Positions 17,935-27,799 of a stretch of DNA of 64,000 bases are shown in pieces; the first letter of the stretch is position 1, and every line of letters begins with the position of its first letter. This stretch comes from Diaphorobacter caeni. Lineage in GTDB: Bacteria; Pseudomonadota; Gammaproteobacteria; Burkholderiales; Burkholderiaceae_C. The notes under the pieces are model-generated. The model ran no database searches. It was given only the letters and a program-made list of their open reading frames with translations, and was not told the DNA's origin. The position numbers and the translations under genes were made by a program. Where the stretch lies: NCBI RefSeq assembly GCF_015354245.1, contig NZ_JADKYZ010000002.1, positions 682,001 to 746,000 of the forward strand, read 5' to 3'.

Positions 17935-18141
17935 AGGCTCGCATTCGCAACAGTTGTAAGGAGAATTTTCGCACACTCACTTACCAAATCGCATTGGAGG
18001 TCACTTGAGCTGTACAAATTCAAGAATTGCCAACCCGTCAACGGTCCATGTCGACACGCCTGCATTCGGTCGCCAGACCGCATGCAGCCTCGCTGCCGGG
18101 ACATGCGATGGTCCACGGCAGAGGCTATGTAAAGATGTGGC

Positions 18142-19032
18142 TCAGTAGCTGCGAATCATGGTGCCGTAGGCCTGATCGGTCAGGATTTCCAGCAGCATGG
18201 AGTGCGGCACGCGGCCGTCGACGATGTGCACCGCGTTCACGCCGCTCTTGGCCGCGTCGATGGCACCGGCGAGCTTGGGCAGCATGCCCCCGGAGATCGT
18301 GCCGTCTTCGATGAGGTCGTCGATCTCGCGCGAGGTCAGCTCGGTCAGCAGCTTGCCCTGCTTGTCGAGCACGCCGGGGATGTTGGTGAGCAGCACCAGC
18401 TTCTCGGCCTGCAGCACGGAAGCCAGCTTGCTCGCCACCACGTCGGCGTTGATGTTGTAGCTCTCGTTCTCTTCGCCAAAGCCGATGGGGCTGATGACGG
18501 GGATAAACGCGTCGTCCTGCAGCGCCTTCACCACGCTCGGGTCGATGGCGACGATGTCACCCACCTGGCCCACGTCGTGTTCGATGTTGGGATCCTTGTT
18601 GTCGAGCAGCTTGAGCTTCTTGGCGCGGATCAGGCCACCGTCGCGACCGGTCAGGCCCACGGCCTTGCCGCCCGCCTGGTTGATCAGGCCCACGATGTCC
18701 TGCTGCACTTCGCCGGCCAGCACCCACTCGACCACTTCCATGGTTTCGGAGTCGGTCACGCGCATGCCCTGAATGAATTCGCCCTTCTTGCCGAGGCGCT
18801 TGAGCGCGGTCTCGATCTGCGGGCCACCGCCGTGCACCACGACCGGATTCATGCCGACCAGCTTGAGCAGCACCACGTCTTCGGCGAAGTCGGCCTGCAG
18901 TTCAGGATCGGTCATGGCGTTGCCGCCGTACTTGATCACCATGGTCTTGCCATGGAACTTGCGGATGTAGGGAAGCGCCTGGGCCAGGATTTCGGCCTTG
19001 TCGCGCGGGGCAATCGAGGAAAGATCGTTCAT
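18142..19032 (-). CDS. argB: Acetylglutamate kinase
   Basis: Second step of arginine synthesis: ATP-dependent phosphorylation of N-acetylglutamate. It has 296 residues, typical of bacterial ArgB. The nucleotide-binding lysine is in [12 protein letters not shown] near residue 28. The substrate loop is [17 protein letters not shown] near residue 64. [29 protein letters not shown] near residue 190 is the conserved Asn-Asp region. The C-terminal GTMIRSY end is typical. The start at 19032 fits family length; the longer frame to 19161 lacks homology. It is a monocistron or a two-gene unit with slmA about 200 bp downstream. Confidence 0.96.
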   Translation of the reverse strand: MNDLSSIAPRDKAEILAQALPYIRKFHGKTMVIKYGGNAMTDPELQADFAEDVVLLKLVGMNPVVVHGGGPQIETALKRLGKKGEFIQGMRVTDSETMEVVEWVLAGEVQQDIVGLINQAGGKAVGLTGRDGGLIRAKKLKLLDNKDPNIEHDVGQVGDIVAIDPSVVKALQDDAFIPVISPIGFGEENESYNINADVVASKLASVLQAEKLVLLTNIPGVLDKQGKLLTELTSREIDDLIEDGTISGGMLPKLAGAIDAAKSGVNAVHIVDGRVPHSMLLEILTDQAYGTMIRSY

Positions 19033-19189
19033 GGATGGAGGCCGTCCGGAAAAGGAGGTGGTCAGTGAATCGGATAACCTCAAATTGTGCCGCAAACGCA
19101 GGCACGCCGGGACATTCGGCCGGCAATAGCGCCCCGATCCAGTGCGCCAATCGGTGCCCATGGCACTATGAGACTGTCACGACGCATGA

Positions 19190-19236
19190 AACTCGCGCTC
19201 CCCAAGCAAGGGCAGGCGCGCCGCGCCTCAGGGGGC
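19190..19236. repeat. GC-rich intergenic repeat, copy A
   Basis: This stretch between argB and the sugar-phosphate transferase gene ends in CGCGCCTCAGGGGGCAGCGG. The core GCGCCTCAGGGGG recurs at 55.9 kb and, with one change, at 28.6 kb. It appears to be a short dispersed non-coding element of the genome, probably folding as RNA near gene ends. Confidence 0.6.
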
Positions 19237-19243
19237 AGCGGTT

Positions 19244-20350
19244 TCAGTGCTTGATCCAGTTCGGCACTTTGAAGCGGACGATGCACAGGTAGGCCACCAC
19301 GTAGCTCACCATGAACAATCCGCAGAAGGCGATCAGCACCCAGGTCTTGTTCCAGAACAGCACGGCAGGCACCACGGTGAGCAAGGTGAACGCCCAGAGA
19401 TACGGCGACGTGCGGTTGTTGCGCATCAGCATGCGGCGCGATTCGTCATCGTGGAACACACCGATCACGATGCGGCGATAGATCAGCTGGTGAAAGTGCA
19501 GCGCATCCGCCATGCCCGGCGACACGCCGCGCGCGAGCTTGCGATAGATGGAGAACAAAGTCTCCCAGATCGGATAGATCAGCAGCAGCACCGGGAACCA
19601 CGGCGAAACGTCCGGATTGCGCTGCACCAACGAAATGCTGACCATCGCGATCACCACGCCCCAGATATAGGCTCCGCCGTCTCCGGCGAACAGCATGCCG
19701 CGCGGGTAGTTCCAGACCAGAAATCCCCCGGTCACGGCGGCAAGGCAGATGATCAGCGAGCCGAGCGCGCGGTCGTTCACCTGCAGGCACACATGGGCCA
19801 GGGCCAGACTGATGACCAACGCCACCATGCCAGCGAGTCCGTTGTAGCCGTCGATGATGTTGAACGCGTGCGGCAGCCCGGCAATCGCCAGCAGCACAAT
19901 GCCCATGCCGATCCACGGTGCCTGGATCAGCAGCGCATCAAGCCATGGAACCCCGAGGCGCGGAATGTTCATGCCCAGCAGCCAGATCGCCAGCACGCCC
20001 GACAACAGCGTGAGCGCGAGCCGGTAGCGCACCGTCATGCGCTGCGTCATGTCCTCGACGATGCCGCCCAGCGCCGCCGGCAGCAGCGCCACGATCCACC
20101 AGTACGCCCAGTTGCCCAGCCGCAGCGAGCCCGGGTCACCGGCCTGCGTGGACTGCACCACGCCCACCGCCCAGCTCACGCACAGCCCCGTCAGGAGCGC
20201 CACGCCTCCCATGCGCGGCACCTCGCCCGTATGGAAGCGCTGGGGCTTGAACTCGTCGTAATGCGGCGTGCGACGCCCTCGCAGCGCGCGAATGATCAGC
20301 GCGGCAGTGAGGCTGGAGACCAGAAAACCAATCAGGGACAACCAGATCAT
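19244..20350 (-). CDS. WecA/MraY-type polyprenyl-phosphate sugar-1-phosphate transferase
   Basis: Multi-spanning membrane enzyme that transfers a sugar-1-phosphate (GlcNAc- or similar) from its UDP form onto undecaprenyl phosphate, the first step of O-antigen or capsule synthesis. It has 368 residues with about ten hydrophobic segments. Family motifs are HAFNIIDGYNGLAGM near residue 165 (nucleotide/Mg site) and FAGDGGAYIWG near residue 220. RKLARGVSPGMADALHFHQLIYRR near residue 280 is the cytosolic His-rich loop of this group. The start at 20350 overlaps the upstream glycosyltransferase stop (ATGA), so the two are translationally coupled. Confidence 0.9.
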   Translation of the reverse strand: MIWLSLIGFLVSSLTAALIIRALRGRRTPHYDEFKPQRFHTGEVPRMGGVALLTGLCVSWAVGVVQSTQAGDPGSLRLGNWAYWWIVALLPAALGGIVEDMTQRMTVRYRLALTLLSGVLAIWLLGMNIPRLGVPWLDALLIQAPWIGMGIVLLAIAGLPHAFNIIDGYNGLAGMVALVISLALAHVCLQVNDRALGSLIICLAAVTGGFLVWNYPRGMLFAGDGGAYIWGVVIAMVSISLVQRNPDVSPWFPVLLLIYPIWETLFSIYRKLARGVSPGMADALHFHQLIYRRIVIGVFHDDESRRMLMRNNRTSPYLWAFTLLTVVPAVLFWNKTWVLIAFCGLFMVSYVVAYLCIVRFKVPNWIKH

Positions 20351-21135
20351 GTGCGCTCGGCCCCTGCGGGAATCGACGCCATGGGCGGCAACTGCCGCGC
20401 CCGACGATAGACAGACGAAGTCCAGAGCCTGAGCAGGCTGGCCACATGCCACGCCAGATGAGAAAGCGAGCGGCCACTCGCACGCTGTGCCGCATGAATC
20501 AATTGCACCGGGGCTCGCACAATGCGCCAGCCGGCAAGCCGAATACGCAAACTCAGATCGACATCCTCACAGTACATGAAATAACGCTCGTCAAAACCTC
20601 GAACCTGCCTCCACACGGACGCAGGCAAAACCAGACAGGCACCATTGACCCAATCCAGACGCTTCTCGGACTGTCCCTGGACACGACGTTGCCAAAGTGC
20701 AACAGGTGTAGGCAAGGCGCGCTCGCTGTCCTGCACGCGGCCCGTCTCATCGACTTGCACCGGATAGGCGCAACCGACCCCTGACTGGGCAGCGGTCGCC
20801 ACCAGAGCGGCGAACGGATCCGCATTCAGACGGATGTCCGGATTGAGCACGCACACGAAGTCTTCCATGGCTCCGGACAGCGCGCGGTTGTGGTTTTCAC
20901 CGAAGCCCAATGGACTCTCGTTGCGCCTCACCTCCAGCTCGAAAGGCCAATGGCCATCGGGGCCTCCGGGCAGAGACACCTCCTCCAGCGGCTTGTTCAG
21001 CGTCAATACCACCCGATGGATGGAAGGCCCACTGAAATGTTTCAGGTCGTTGAGCAAATCTGTCACGGAAGCACCATGACCATGGCTCACTATCGACACG
21101 ACCAGATGCCTTGGAATTGTTATCTCGGAATCCAT
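20347..21135 (-). CDS. Glycosyltransferase family 2 (rhamnosyltransferase-like)
   Basis: GT-A fold transferase of 262 residues. VVSIVSHGHGASVTDLLNDL near residue 11 starts the nucleotide-binding domain. LGFGENHNRAL then FVCVLNPDIRL near residues 78-100 contains the NPD that stands for the DxD metal motif, as in WbbL-type rhamnosyltransferases. FDERYFMYCEDVDLSLR near residue 175 carries the acidic ED block. dTDP-rhamnose made from the rfb genes at 48-52 kb is a plausible donor. It is coupled to the WecA-like gene and divergent from the large fusion gene. Confidence 0.88.
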   Translation of the reverse strand: MDSEITIPRHLVVSIVSHGHGASVTDLLNDLKHFSGPSIHRVVLTLNKPLEEVSLPGGPDGHWPFELEVRRNESPLGFGENHNRALSGAMEDFVCVLNPDIRLNADPFAALVATAAQSGVGCAYPVQVDETGRVQDSERALPTPVALWQRRVQGQSEKRLDWVNGACLVLPASVWRQVRGFDERYFMYCEDVDLSLRIRLAGWRIVRAPVQLIHAAQRASGRSLSHLAWHVASLLRLWTSSVYRRARQLPPMASIPAGAERT

Positions 21136-21220
21136 TGGATGCGTATTGTCCTCGTTACAGGCTCCATCCGTGTCATTAATTGATTCCCGCCAAGCGTTGT
21201 GGCTTAGTCATAATTCGGGG

Positions 21221-24200
21221 ATGACACAGAATATTGAGGATTTGCACGTCTATCTGCGCAAAATCCGCCCGGGCGAACGCACCTCGCTGTCGGTTATCGC
21301 AAGTTTAGTTCATCAGAATGCCACGGTCCTCGACCTTGGCTGCGGCAGCGGTGCGCTCGGACAGTATCTGAAAGAGACTCTGGGCTGCACCAGTGACGGC
21401 CTGACATGGAGCGAGGCCGAGGCCGCCCATGCCCGCCCGAACTACGGCCAGGTCGAAGTCGCAGATCTGGAAACCTGCGATTTACTTGCTTTATTTACAA
21501 ATAAACACTACGACTACATTGTCTGCGCAGACGTGCTGGAGCACCTGCGCCAGCCAGAGCGGATTCTGAGTGCCTGCCGCAAGCTGCTCAAGCCCGAAGG
21601 CAAGCTTTTGGTGTCGGTGCCCAATGCAGGTTACGCAGGCCTCGTCGCCGAACTGCTGCAGGGTGAATTCCGCTACCGCGAAGAGGGCCTGCTCGACCGT
21701 ACCCACCTGCGGTTCTTTACCCGCCGTTCGCTCGCCCGCTTTCTCGGCGAGAACGCCTGGCGCATCGATGTGCTCGACACCGTGCGCCGCGAGCTGCCCG
21801 AATCGGAGTTCAAGACCCAGTTCGACGATCTGCCGCCCGCCGTCGCGCGCTACCTGCTCGCCACGCCCGACGCCCTCGCCTACCAGTTCATCGGCGCCGC
21901 GCACCCCGTGGCCGAGCCGGTCACGGACAATCCGGATCAGGCCACCGAACACGAACCGGCGCATGCGCTGTTCACTTCCCAGCTTTATGTGGATCTTGGC
22001 AACGGCTACGCCGAAGACACCAAGATCAGCGCCACCGGAGCGATGGGCGAAGAACGCCAGCGCGTGAAATTCGAGATCCCCGTCGCCGATTCGCCATTGA
22101 GTCATTTGCGGCTCGATCCCGCCGACCGCCCCGGTTTTCTGTATCTGTACTCCATCGTGCTGCGCGCCGCGAACGGTGATGCGCTCTGGAGCTGGTCGCC
22201 CGACCAGCCCGACCACTTCCGCCTTGCCAAGACGCCGCAGCACCAGATTCTCTGGCAGCCTCCTGCCCCGCGCGTGTCCTCGGCCACGGTGATGCTGCTC
22301 ACCGGCGACGATCCGTGGCTTGAATTGCCGCTCGCCCAAGCGGACCTCGCGGGCGCGCTTGAGCAGACGCTCACGCTCGAACTCGAGGTCGGCTGGCCCA
22401 TGTCGGCTGACTATCTGGCAATGGCCCACCAGGTGCAGCCGCTGCATTCGCACATCGACCAGCTGAGCACGCATGTCGGGGACTTGAGCGGAAAGATCGT
22501 CGACCTGAACGGCCAGATCAACACCCTCAACGGTGAAACCTCCAGCCTCATCCACTCGCTGGCGGCCAGCGAAAACCAGCGCCGCAGCTTCCAGGACGAG
22601 TCCGCGCAGTTCCAGCGCAACGCGACGCGGCTCGAGCACGAGCTCGTCAAGGTGCAGGGCGAGTTCAAGGATCTCGCCGAGCATCTGAAGAACATTGAAA
22701 ACTCGACGGTCTTCAAGGCGACGCGGCCTCTGGTCAACGCCAAGATCGCACTCGACCGCCTGCGTGGTCGCGCGCCCAAGCATGAAAAATTGAAGGTCAA
22801 GCGGTTCGTGCAGTCGACCGCGCCGGCCACGCCGATCGCGCCCACGACCCATCCCGTGGACGTGATCGTGCCGGTCTACAGAGGCCTGGCCGACACGCAA
22901 CTGTGCGTGGAATCGGTGCTCGCCGCGCCGGTGCAGGTGCCCTACCGCCTCATCGTCATCAACGACTGCAGCCCCGAGCCCGAAGTCACGGACTGGCTAC
23001 GCAAGCGCGCGGCTGGCGAGCCACGCATCATGCTGCTCGAGAATGAGGAAAACCTCGGCTTCGTGGGCACGGTCAACCGCGGCATGGCGCTGTCGGACGC
23101 GAACGACGTGCTGCTGCTCAACAGCGACACCGAAGTCGCCAACAACTGGCTCGACCGCATCCGCGCGGCGGCCTATGGCGACAAGAAGATCGCCTCGGTC
23201 ACGCCGTTCTCGACCAACGCGACGATCTGCAGCTATCCGCGTTTCTGCGAAGACAACCCGCTGCCGCCCGGCTACGACACCGCGCGCATGGACGCGCTGT
23301 GCGCGAGAACCAACCCCGGTGCCGTCGTCGACGTGCCCACGGGCGTGGGCTTCTGCATGTACATCCGCCGCGACAGCCTGAAGGACGTCGGCCTTTTCGA
23401 CGTCAAGAACTTCGGCAAGGGCTACGGCGAGGAGAACGACTTCTGCCAGCGCGCGGAAGGTGCCGGCTGGCGCAATCTGCATCTGCTCGACACTTTCGTG
23501 CTGCACACCGGCGGCGTGAGCTTCGGCGACAGCAAAAGCCCGCGCGAGCGCGCGGCCATGGAAAAGCTCGCGCGCCTGCATCCGAACTACGCGACGGATG
23601 TGCACAAGTTCGTGCAGGCCGACCCGGCGCGCCCGTATCGCCTCGCGCTCGACGTGGCCCGCATCCGCGACGCCAATCAGCCCGTGATTCTGGCCGTGCT
23701 GCACGACCGCGCGGGCGGCACGGTGCGCCATGTGCGCGAGCTCGCCGAACATCTTGCCGACAAGGCCGTGTTCCTCACGCTCACGCCATCGGCCAACAGG
23801 AGCCTGACCCTGCGCATGGCCTCCGAGGCCGAGGGCTTCGATCTCGTGTTCAAGATCGACGAGCAGTTCGAAGACCTGCTCAACGTGCTGCGCCAGCTGC
23901 ATGTCTCGCATGTGCATTTCCACCACCTGCTGGGGCACGACAAGCATGTGCGCGACATTCCAGCGCTGCTGAACGTCACCTACGACTTCACCGCGCACGA
24001 TTTCTACAGCTACTGCACCTACATCACCATCACCGGCGAAGACAACCGCTACCAAGGCGAGCTCTCCCCCGGTCAATGCAAGTGCTGCACGCCCGACATG
24101 CCCGCGCCGATGGAAGGCAATGTGGCCCGCTGGCGCGGTGCCAACGCGCGCTTCCTGAGCGCCGCGCGCACGGTGATCACGCCAAGCCATGACACGGCCA

Positions 24201-25051
24201 AGCGCATCATCGGCTTTGCACCCGCCGCCAACGTGCACGCGATCCAGCACACCGACATCGACGCGAACGTACCTCTGCCGGTTCCCGCGCCACAGCCGAT
24301 CACTGACAACCGCGCGCTGCGCATCGTCGTGCTCGGCGCGCTCAGCGCCATCAAGGGTGCCGACGTGCTCGAAGCCGCCGCCGTCGAGGCCGCGCGCCAG
24401 GGGGCGCCCATCGAGTTCCACCTGCTCGGCTACGGCTACCGCCACCTGCTGAGCCAGCCCAAGGCCGCGCTCAGCGTTCACGGCGCGTACAAGGAAGAGG
24501 AACTGCCCCAGTTGCTCGCGTGGCTCAAGCCCGACCTGATCTGGTTCCCCGCGCAATGGCCCGAAACCTACAGCTACACGCTGAGCGCCGCGCTGCAGGC
24601 TGGTCTGCCGGTCGTCGTGCCCGACATCGGCGCCTTCGCCGAACGCGTGGTCGCGCGTCCATGGACCTGGATCCACGAATGGGATCGCGACGCCAAGGAA
24701 TGGGTCGGTTTCTTCGAGCAGATCCGCAACGAGAACTTTGCGCCCGCCATTGCTCCGTCGCTCGAATCGGCCCAGCCCGAAGCGCCCAAGGTGCCCGAAG
24801 CCGAGGCCTGGACCTACCGCAGCGATTACTTCAGCCACATGTCCGCGCCCTCGGAACCCGCAGCCGATGCGGTGCCGCTCGAAGGTGACTACATGGCGCA
24901 GTTCGTCCCGGAGCGTGCTTACAGCGGCGCGACCAAGGCGGGCATTCTGGGAATGCTGGTCTATCTGCGCTCGCTGCCGGTGCTGCGCGGCGTGGCGCGC
25001 AAGATTCCGCCGCAGTTTCAGCGGCAAGTGAAGACGTGGCTGAACGGCTGA
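21221..25051 (+). CDS. Multidomain methyltransferase / GT2 / GT4 glycosyltransferase
   Basis: Very large cytoplasmic enzyme, 1276 residues, with at least four regions. There is a class I methyltransferase at about 1-200 (VLDLGCGSGALGQYL near 36, CADVLEHL near 101); a beta-rich linker; a coiled coil at about 405-505 with heptad-like QLSTHVGDLSGKIVDLNGQI; a GT2 domain from about 546 (DVIVPVYRG, LLLNSDTEV near 633, GYGEENDFCQRA near 736); and a GT-B/GT4 domain from about 820, with IVVLGALSAIKGADVL near 1033 and WPETYSYTLSAALQAGLPVVV near 1114. It likely extends and methylates or caps a polysaccharide. The ATG at 21221 is preferred over an upstream TTG. A terminator follows. Confidence 0.88.
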   Translation: MTQNIEDLHVYLRKIRPGERTSLSVIASLVHQNATVLDLGCGSGALGQYLKETLGCTSDGLTWSEAEAAHARPNYGQVEVADLETCDLLALFTNKHYDYIVCADVLEHLRQPERILSACRKLLKPEGKLLVSVPNAGYAGLVAELLQGEFRYREEGLLDRTHLRFFTRRSLARFLGENAWRIDVLDTVRRELPESEFKTQFDDLPPAVARYLLATPDALAYQFIGAAHPVAEPVTDNPDQATEHEPAHALFTSQLYVDLGNGYAEDTKISATGAMGEERQRVKFEIPVADSPLSHLRLDPADRPGFLYLYSIVLRAANGDALWSWSPDQPDHFRLAKTPQHQILWQPPAPRVSSATVMLLTGDDPWLELPLAQADLAGALEQTLTLELEVGWPMSADYLAMAHQVQPLHSHIDQLSTHVGDLSGKIVDLNGQINTLNGETSSLIHSLAASENQRRSFQDESAQFQRNATRLEHELVKVQGEFKDLAEHLKNIENSTVFKATRPLVNAKIALDRLRGRAPKHEKLKVKRFVQSTAPATPIAPTTHPVDVIVPVYRGLADTQLCVESVLAAPVQVPYRLIVINDCSPEPEVTDWLRKRAAGEPRIMLLENEENLGFVGTVNRGMALSDANDVLLLNSDTEVANNWLDRIRAAAYGDKKIASVTPFSTNATICSYPRFCEDNPLPPGYDTARMDALCARTNPGAVVDVPTGVGFCMYIRRDSLKDVGLFDVKNFGKGYGEENDFCQRAEGAGWRNLHLLDTFVLHTGGVSFGDSKSPRERAAMEKLARLHPNYATDVHKFVQADPARPYRLALDVARIRDANQPVILAVLHDRAGGTVRHVRELAEHLADKAVFLTLTPSANRSLTLRMASEAEGFDLVFKIDEQFEDLLNVLRQLHVSHVHFHHLLGHDKHVRDIPALLNVTYDFTAHDFYSYCTYITITGEDNRYQGELSPGQCKCCTPDMPAPMEGNVARWRGANARFLSAARTVITPSHDTAKRIIGFAPAANVHAIQHTDIDANVPLPVPAPQPITDNRALRIVVLGALSAIKGADVLEAAAVEAARQGAPIEFHLLGYGYRHLLSQPKAALSVHGAYKEEELPQLLAWLKPDLIWFPAQWPETYSYTLSAALQAGLPVVVPDIGAFAERVVARPWTWIHEWDRDAKEWVGFFEQIRNENFAPAIAPSLESAQPEAPKVPEAEAWTYRSDYFSHMSAPSEPAADAVPLEGDYMAQFVPERAYSGATKAGILGMLVYLRSLPVLRGVARKIPPQFQRQVKTWLNG

Positions 25052-25071
25052 TCGGACGTCACCCTATCCAC

Positions 25072-25106
25072 AAAAAATGGGCTCCTCGTCGGGAGCCCAT
25101 TTTTCT
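25072..25106. terminator. Bidirectional intrinsic terminator
   Basis: The stem ATGGGCTCC/GGAGCCCAT is flanked by an A-run on the left and a T-run on the right. It lies between the converging fusion glycosyltransferase and the large membrane-protein gene and can serve both strands. Confidence 0.9.
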
Positions 25107-25126
25107 TTCCGCGTCGCTCGATGGAC

Positions 25127-27703
25127 TTATGGAATCACCCGAAACAGCGTCCAGTTCGCGCCATCGGTCTTTTCCAACTGCAAATGCAAGTTGCGCTTTA
25201 GCGACTCGCCATCCTGCATGGTGGCGAGCACAAAGTCCGCCTTCACCTTCGCAAAGTCGAAGCGCTCGGGCTGCACGCCGAGCGTCACCGCGTCCATGCG
25301 CGGGCTGCTGATGCGGAAGTCCTCGCCAGCTAGCTCGGGTTCGAGCTTGATCTGCATGAACTGGTAGCGGTTGTAGACCTGCTCCTGTCTGCCCTCGGGA
25401 TCCAGTTCGCGCCAGAACTTCAGCGGTGGATCATAGAAGAAGCTGTTGACCACGCCCACGCCTGTCACCGGCAGCGCGCTCACCCAGAGGTCCTGGTTGA
25501 CCACGGCGACACGCGCGGGAGCACTGGCTCCCGGAGGCTTCAGTACGGACTGCAGCTCCGGCAGCAATTGCACGTGCTGGGGTGCCTGCTGCAGCGGATT
25601 GAACGGCAGGCTCACGGCCAGTGTCCACGCGGCGCTGATCGCCACCGCGCTCCAGACGCGGCCTCGCACCACCAGATAGGCCAGCCACGCCGCACCCGCC
25701 AGAATCAGTGCCAACACGGCCGGATTCAGCCAGTCCTGCATGGGCACGGGCATCGCGGTGAGATGGTGCCAGTTGATCCACGCAAACCCTGCGGCGGTCA
25801 GCGCCGCGCAAGCCTGCAGCAACGACGCTCTGGCGCGCGAGCGTTCTGCCCATTCACGCAGCGCCGCGGCTTCCTGCATGAAGTAGCCCAGCAAAAGGAC
25901 CTGTGCCAGCACCAGCGCCACATCGAGCCGGAAGGCGGGCACCTTGCCCCAGAGCGTCACGCGCGCGAGCCACGCGGGAATGCCCACGAACATGTGCACC
26001 AGCACGAACGCAATGAACGCCCACAGCACGAGCACCAGCGCGTCGATGGAGCGCTTGATGACAACGTGCAGCAGCGTGGCCACCGCCAGCGGAATCAGAA
26101 GATAGAGGCTGCCTGCCGCATCGCTCGGAATCGACCACTGCGAACTCGCGTAGAGCGTCACCAGATTCGCCAGTCCCTTGGACAGATGCCAGGGCTCGAC
26201 GTAGCCGCCCAGCTCCACTGAGCGCTGCCCCGGATACACCGTCTGCCCGAGCGCCCGAATGGCCTCGTGCGCATCGCCCCACCAAGCCCCCAGCAGCGCG
26301 CCGCCGACCAGTACGGCCAGCACCGCGCCCACGACCTGCGCCGTGCCGACGCTCCAACGCGAACGCGTCCGCCACAACTGCGCGAGCGTGGCCAGCGCCA
26401 TCAGGTAGGCCAGCGGAATCTGCCAGCCCGGATACAGCACCAGCACAAAGCCCGCCGCCGACCAGCCCAGCACCATGCCCCACCATCCTGCAGCGAGTTT
26501 GCCTTCGGCCAGCATCATCCTCACGGCGGCCAGCGCCGCGAGCAACGGGAAAAAGCTCACGTAGGCCGGCCACCCGGACCACCCCACCGAATAGGCCGAA
26601 CCCGGCACCAGCACCGCCAGCACCGCCGCCTTGCGCCAGTCCATCACGAACCAGCAGCGCAGCACCGCCCACAGCGCGAGAAAGCAGGCGAAGAACGGAA
26701 ACCACCAATGCCACGCCAGCGCGCGCTTCAGATCGAGCGAGAAAAAGCCCCAGCTCGCAGGCTTGGCAATCGCTTCGAGCCCCAGCGTGGGCGTGCCGCT
26801 CATGCCCACGACATTCATGTTCTGGCCGTACACGCCATGCAGCAGATTGAGCGAAGCGAGCGGATTCGGCGCGGCGCTCTGGCTCATGGCCAGCGGCGTG
26901 ACGATCAGCCATTCATCGCGCCGCACCTCCTGCGCCTTGCCGAGGAAATTCGCACCGTCATGCTGCAGGATCCCCGCCCGATCCAGCAGCAAAGGAAGCG
27001 ATGAACCGCTCCAGCCCGCCGCCACCAGCAACGCGAAGGACGCCAGCACCGCCGCGATGAATCCACGCGCGCCCGCGATGCCGTCGCGCCGCGCAAACGC
27101 GAGCAGCAGATACGCCACGGGCAACAAGGCGGCCAACGCGAGCGCCAGTTGGGCTCTAGTGGAAGGCTTGCGCGCGCCTTCGGGAATCTGCACCTGCCGT
27201 GCCGATTCGCTGAGTTCCAGATCGAAGCGCCCCCCATCACCATTCGTGACGCTCACGCGCAGCGGGAAGCTGCCTGCGGATGCATCCTGGGGCAGACGCA
27301 CCGGAAGATGAAAACCGCTGTTCAGCCACAGCGCCTGTTTCGTGGACTCGACGACATCGGGCCGGTTGGTCAGAAAGCCGAGGCGGCCACGATAGACGGA
27401 TCGGTCACCGAGCCAGATCTCCACCAGCGTGACGTAGACGCTCGGGTTGTACGCGGCGGCCCAGCCCTGCAGGGTCAGCACGCCGTCACGCACCTCGGCC
27501 CTGTCGACAAAGCCCTTGCCTGCGGCCTGAACGCCATTGGCAGCAACGGGCGCGTCCAACCCGGCACGCGTATCCCGCGCATGGGTTGAAGTGGAAAACA
27601 AAGCGATGACGAGCCACAGAAGCAGCGCGAACACCGTCATCCAGATGTGGCGGCGCGGCTGTATGGCCTCTACGGCAATGGACAGAAAACTCCTCGGCAG
27701 CAT
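25127..27703 (-). CDS. Large polytopic membrane protein of the polysaccharide locus, function unknown
   Basis: I do not recognise a characterised family with confidence. It has 858 residues from the chosen ATG (an in-frame start at 27775 would give 882). There is one N-terminal helix at about residues 21-43 (IWMTVFALLLWLVIALF). A soluble periplasmic-looking region of about 170 residues with a beta-sandwich feel follows (WLGDRSVYRGRLGFLTNRPDV). A dozen or more hydrophobic helices follow at about 215-690, and then a C-terminal soluble part. The layout resembles GT-C transferases or YfhO-like proteins that modify lipid-linked glycans in the periplasm, but no clear catalytic Asp/Glu motif was identified. 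The position between glycosyl- and methyltransferase genes supports a polysaccharide role. Confidence 0.75.
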   Translation of the reverse strand: MLPRSFLSIAVEAIQPRRHIWMTVFALLLWLVIALFSTSTHARDTRAGLDAPVAANGVQAAGKGFVDRAEVRDGVLTLQGWAAAYNPSVYVTLVEIWLGDRSVYRGRLGFLTNRPDVVESTKQALWLNSGFHLPVRLPQDASAGSFPLRVSVTNGDGGRFDLELSESARQVQIPEGARKPSTRAQLALALAALLPVAYLLLAFARRDGIAGARGFIAAVLASFALLVAAGWSGSSLPLLLDRAGILQHDGANFLGKAQEVRRDEWLIVTPLAMSQSAAPNPLASLNLLHGVYGQNMNVVGMSGTPTLGLEAIAKPASWGFFSLDLKRALAWHWWFPFFACFLALWAVLRCWFVMDWRKAAVLAVLVPGSAYSVGWSGWPAYVSFFPLLAALAAVRMMLAEGKLAAGWWGMVLGWSAAGFVLVLYPGWQIPLAYLMALATLAQLWRTRSRWSVGTAQVVGAVLAVLVGGALLGAWWGDAHEAIRALGQTVYPGQRSVELGGYVEPWHLSKGLANLVTLYASSQWSIPSDAAGSLYLLIPLAVATLLHVVIKRSIDALVLVLWAFIAFVLVHMFVGIPAWLARVTLWGKVPAFRLDVALVLAQVLLLGYFMQEAAALREWAERSRARASLLQACAALTAAGFAWINWHHLTAMPVPMQDWLNPAVLALILAGAAWLAYLVVRGRVWSAVAISAAWTLAVSLPFNPLQQAPQHVQLLPELQSVLKPPGASAPARVAVVNQDLWVSALPVTGVGVVNSFFYDPPLKFWRELDPEGRQEQVYNRYQFMQIKLEPELAGEDFRISSPRMDAVTLGVQPERFDFAKVKADFVLATMQDGESLKRNLHLQLEKTDGANWTLFRVIP

Positions 27704-27799
27704 GGTGTGCGCGGCTTGCGCACGATGCGCCAACCCTGTTCCTCCTGTGCCGCGCAAGTTAACACAGTTTGCCACGGCCTCCGCTCCGAGGGAGGACGC

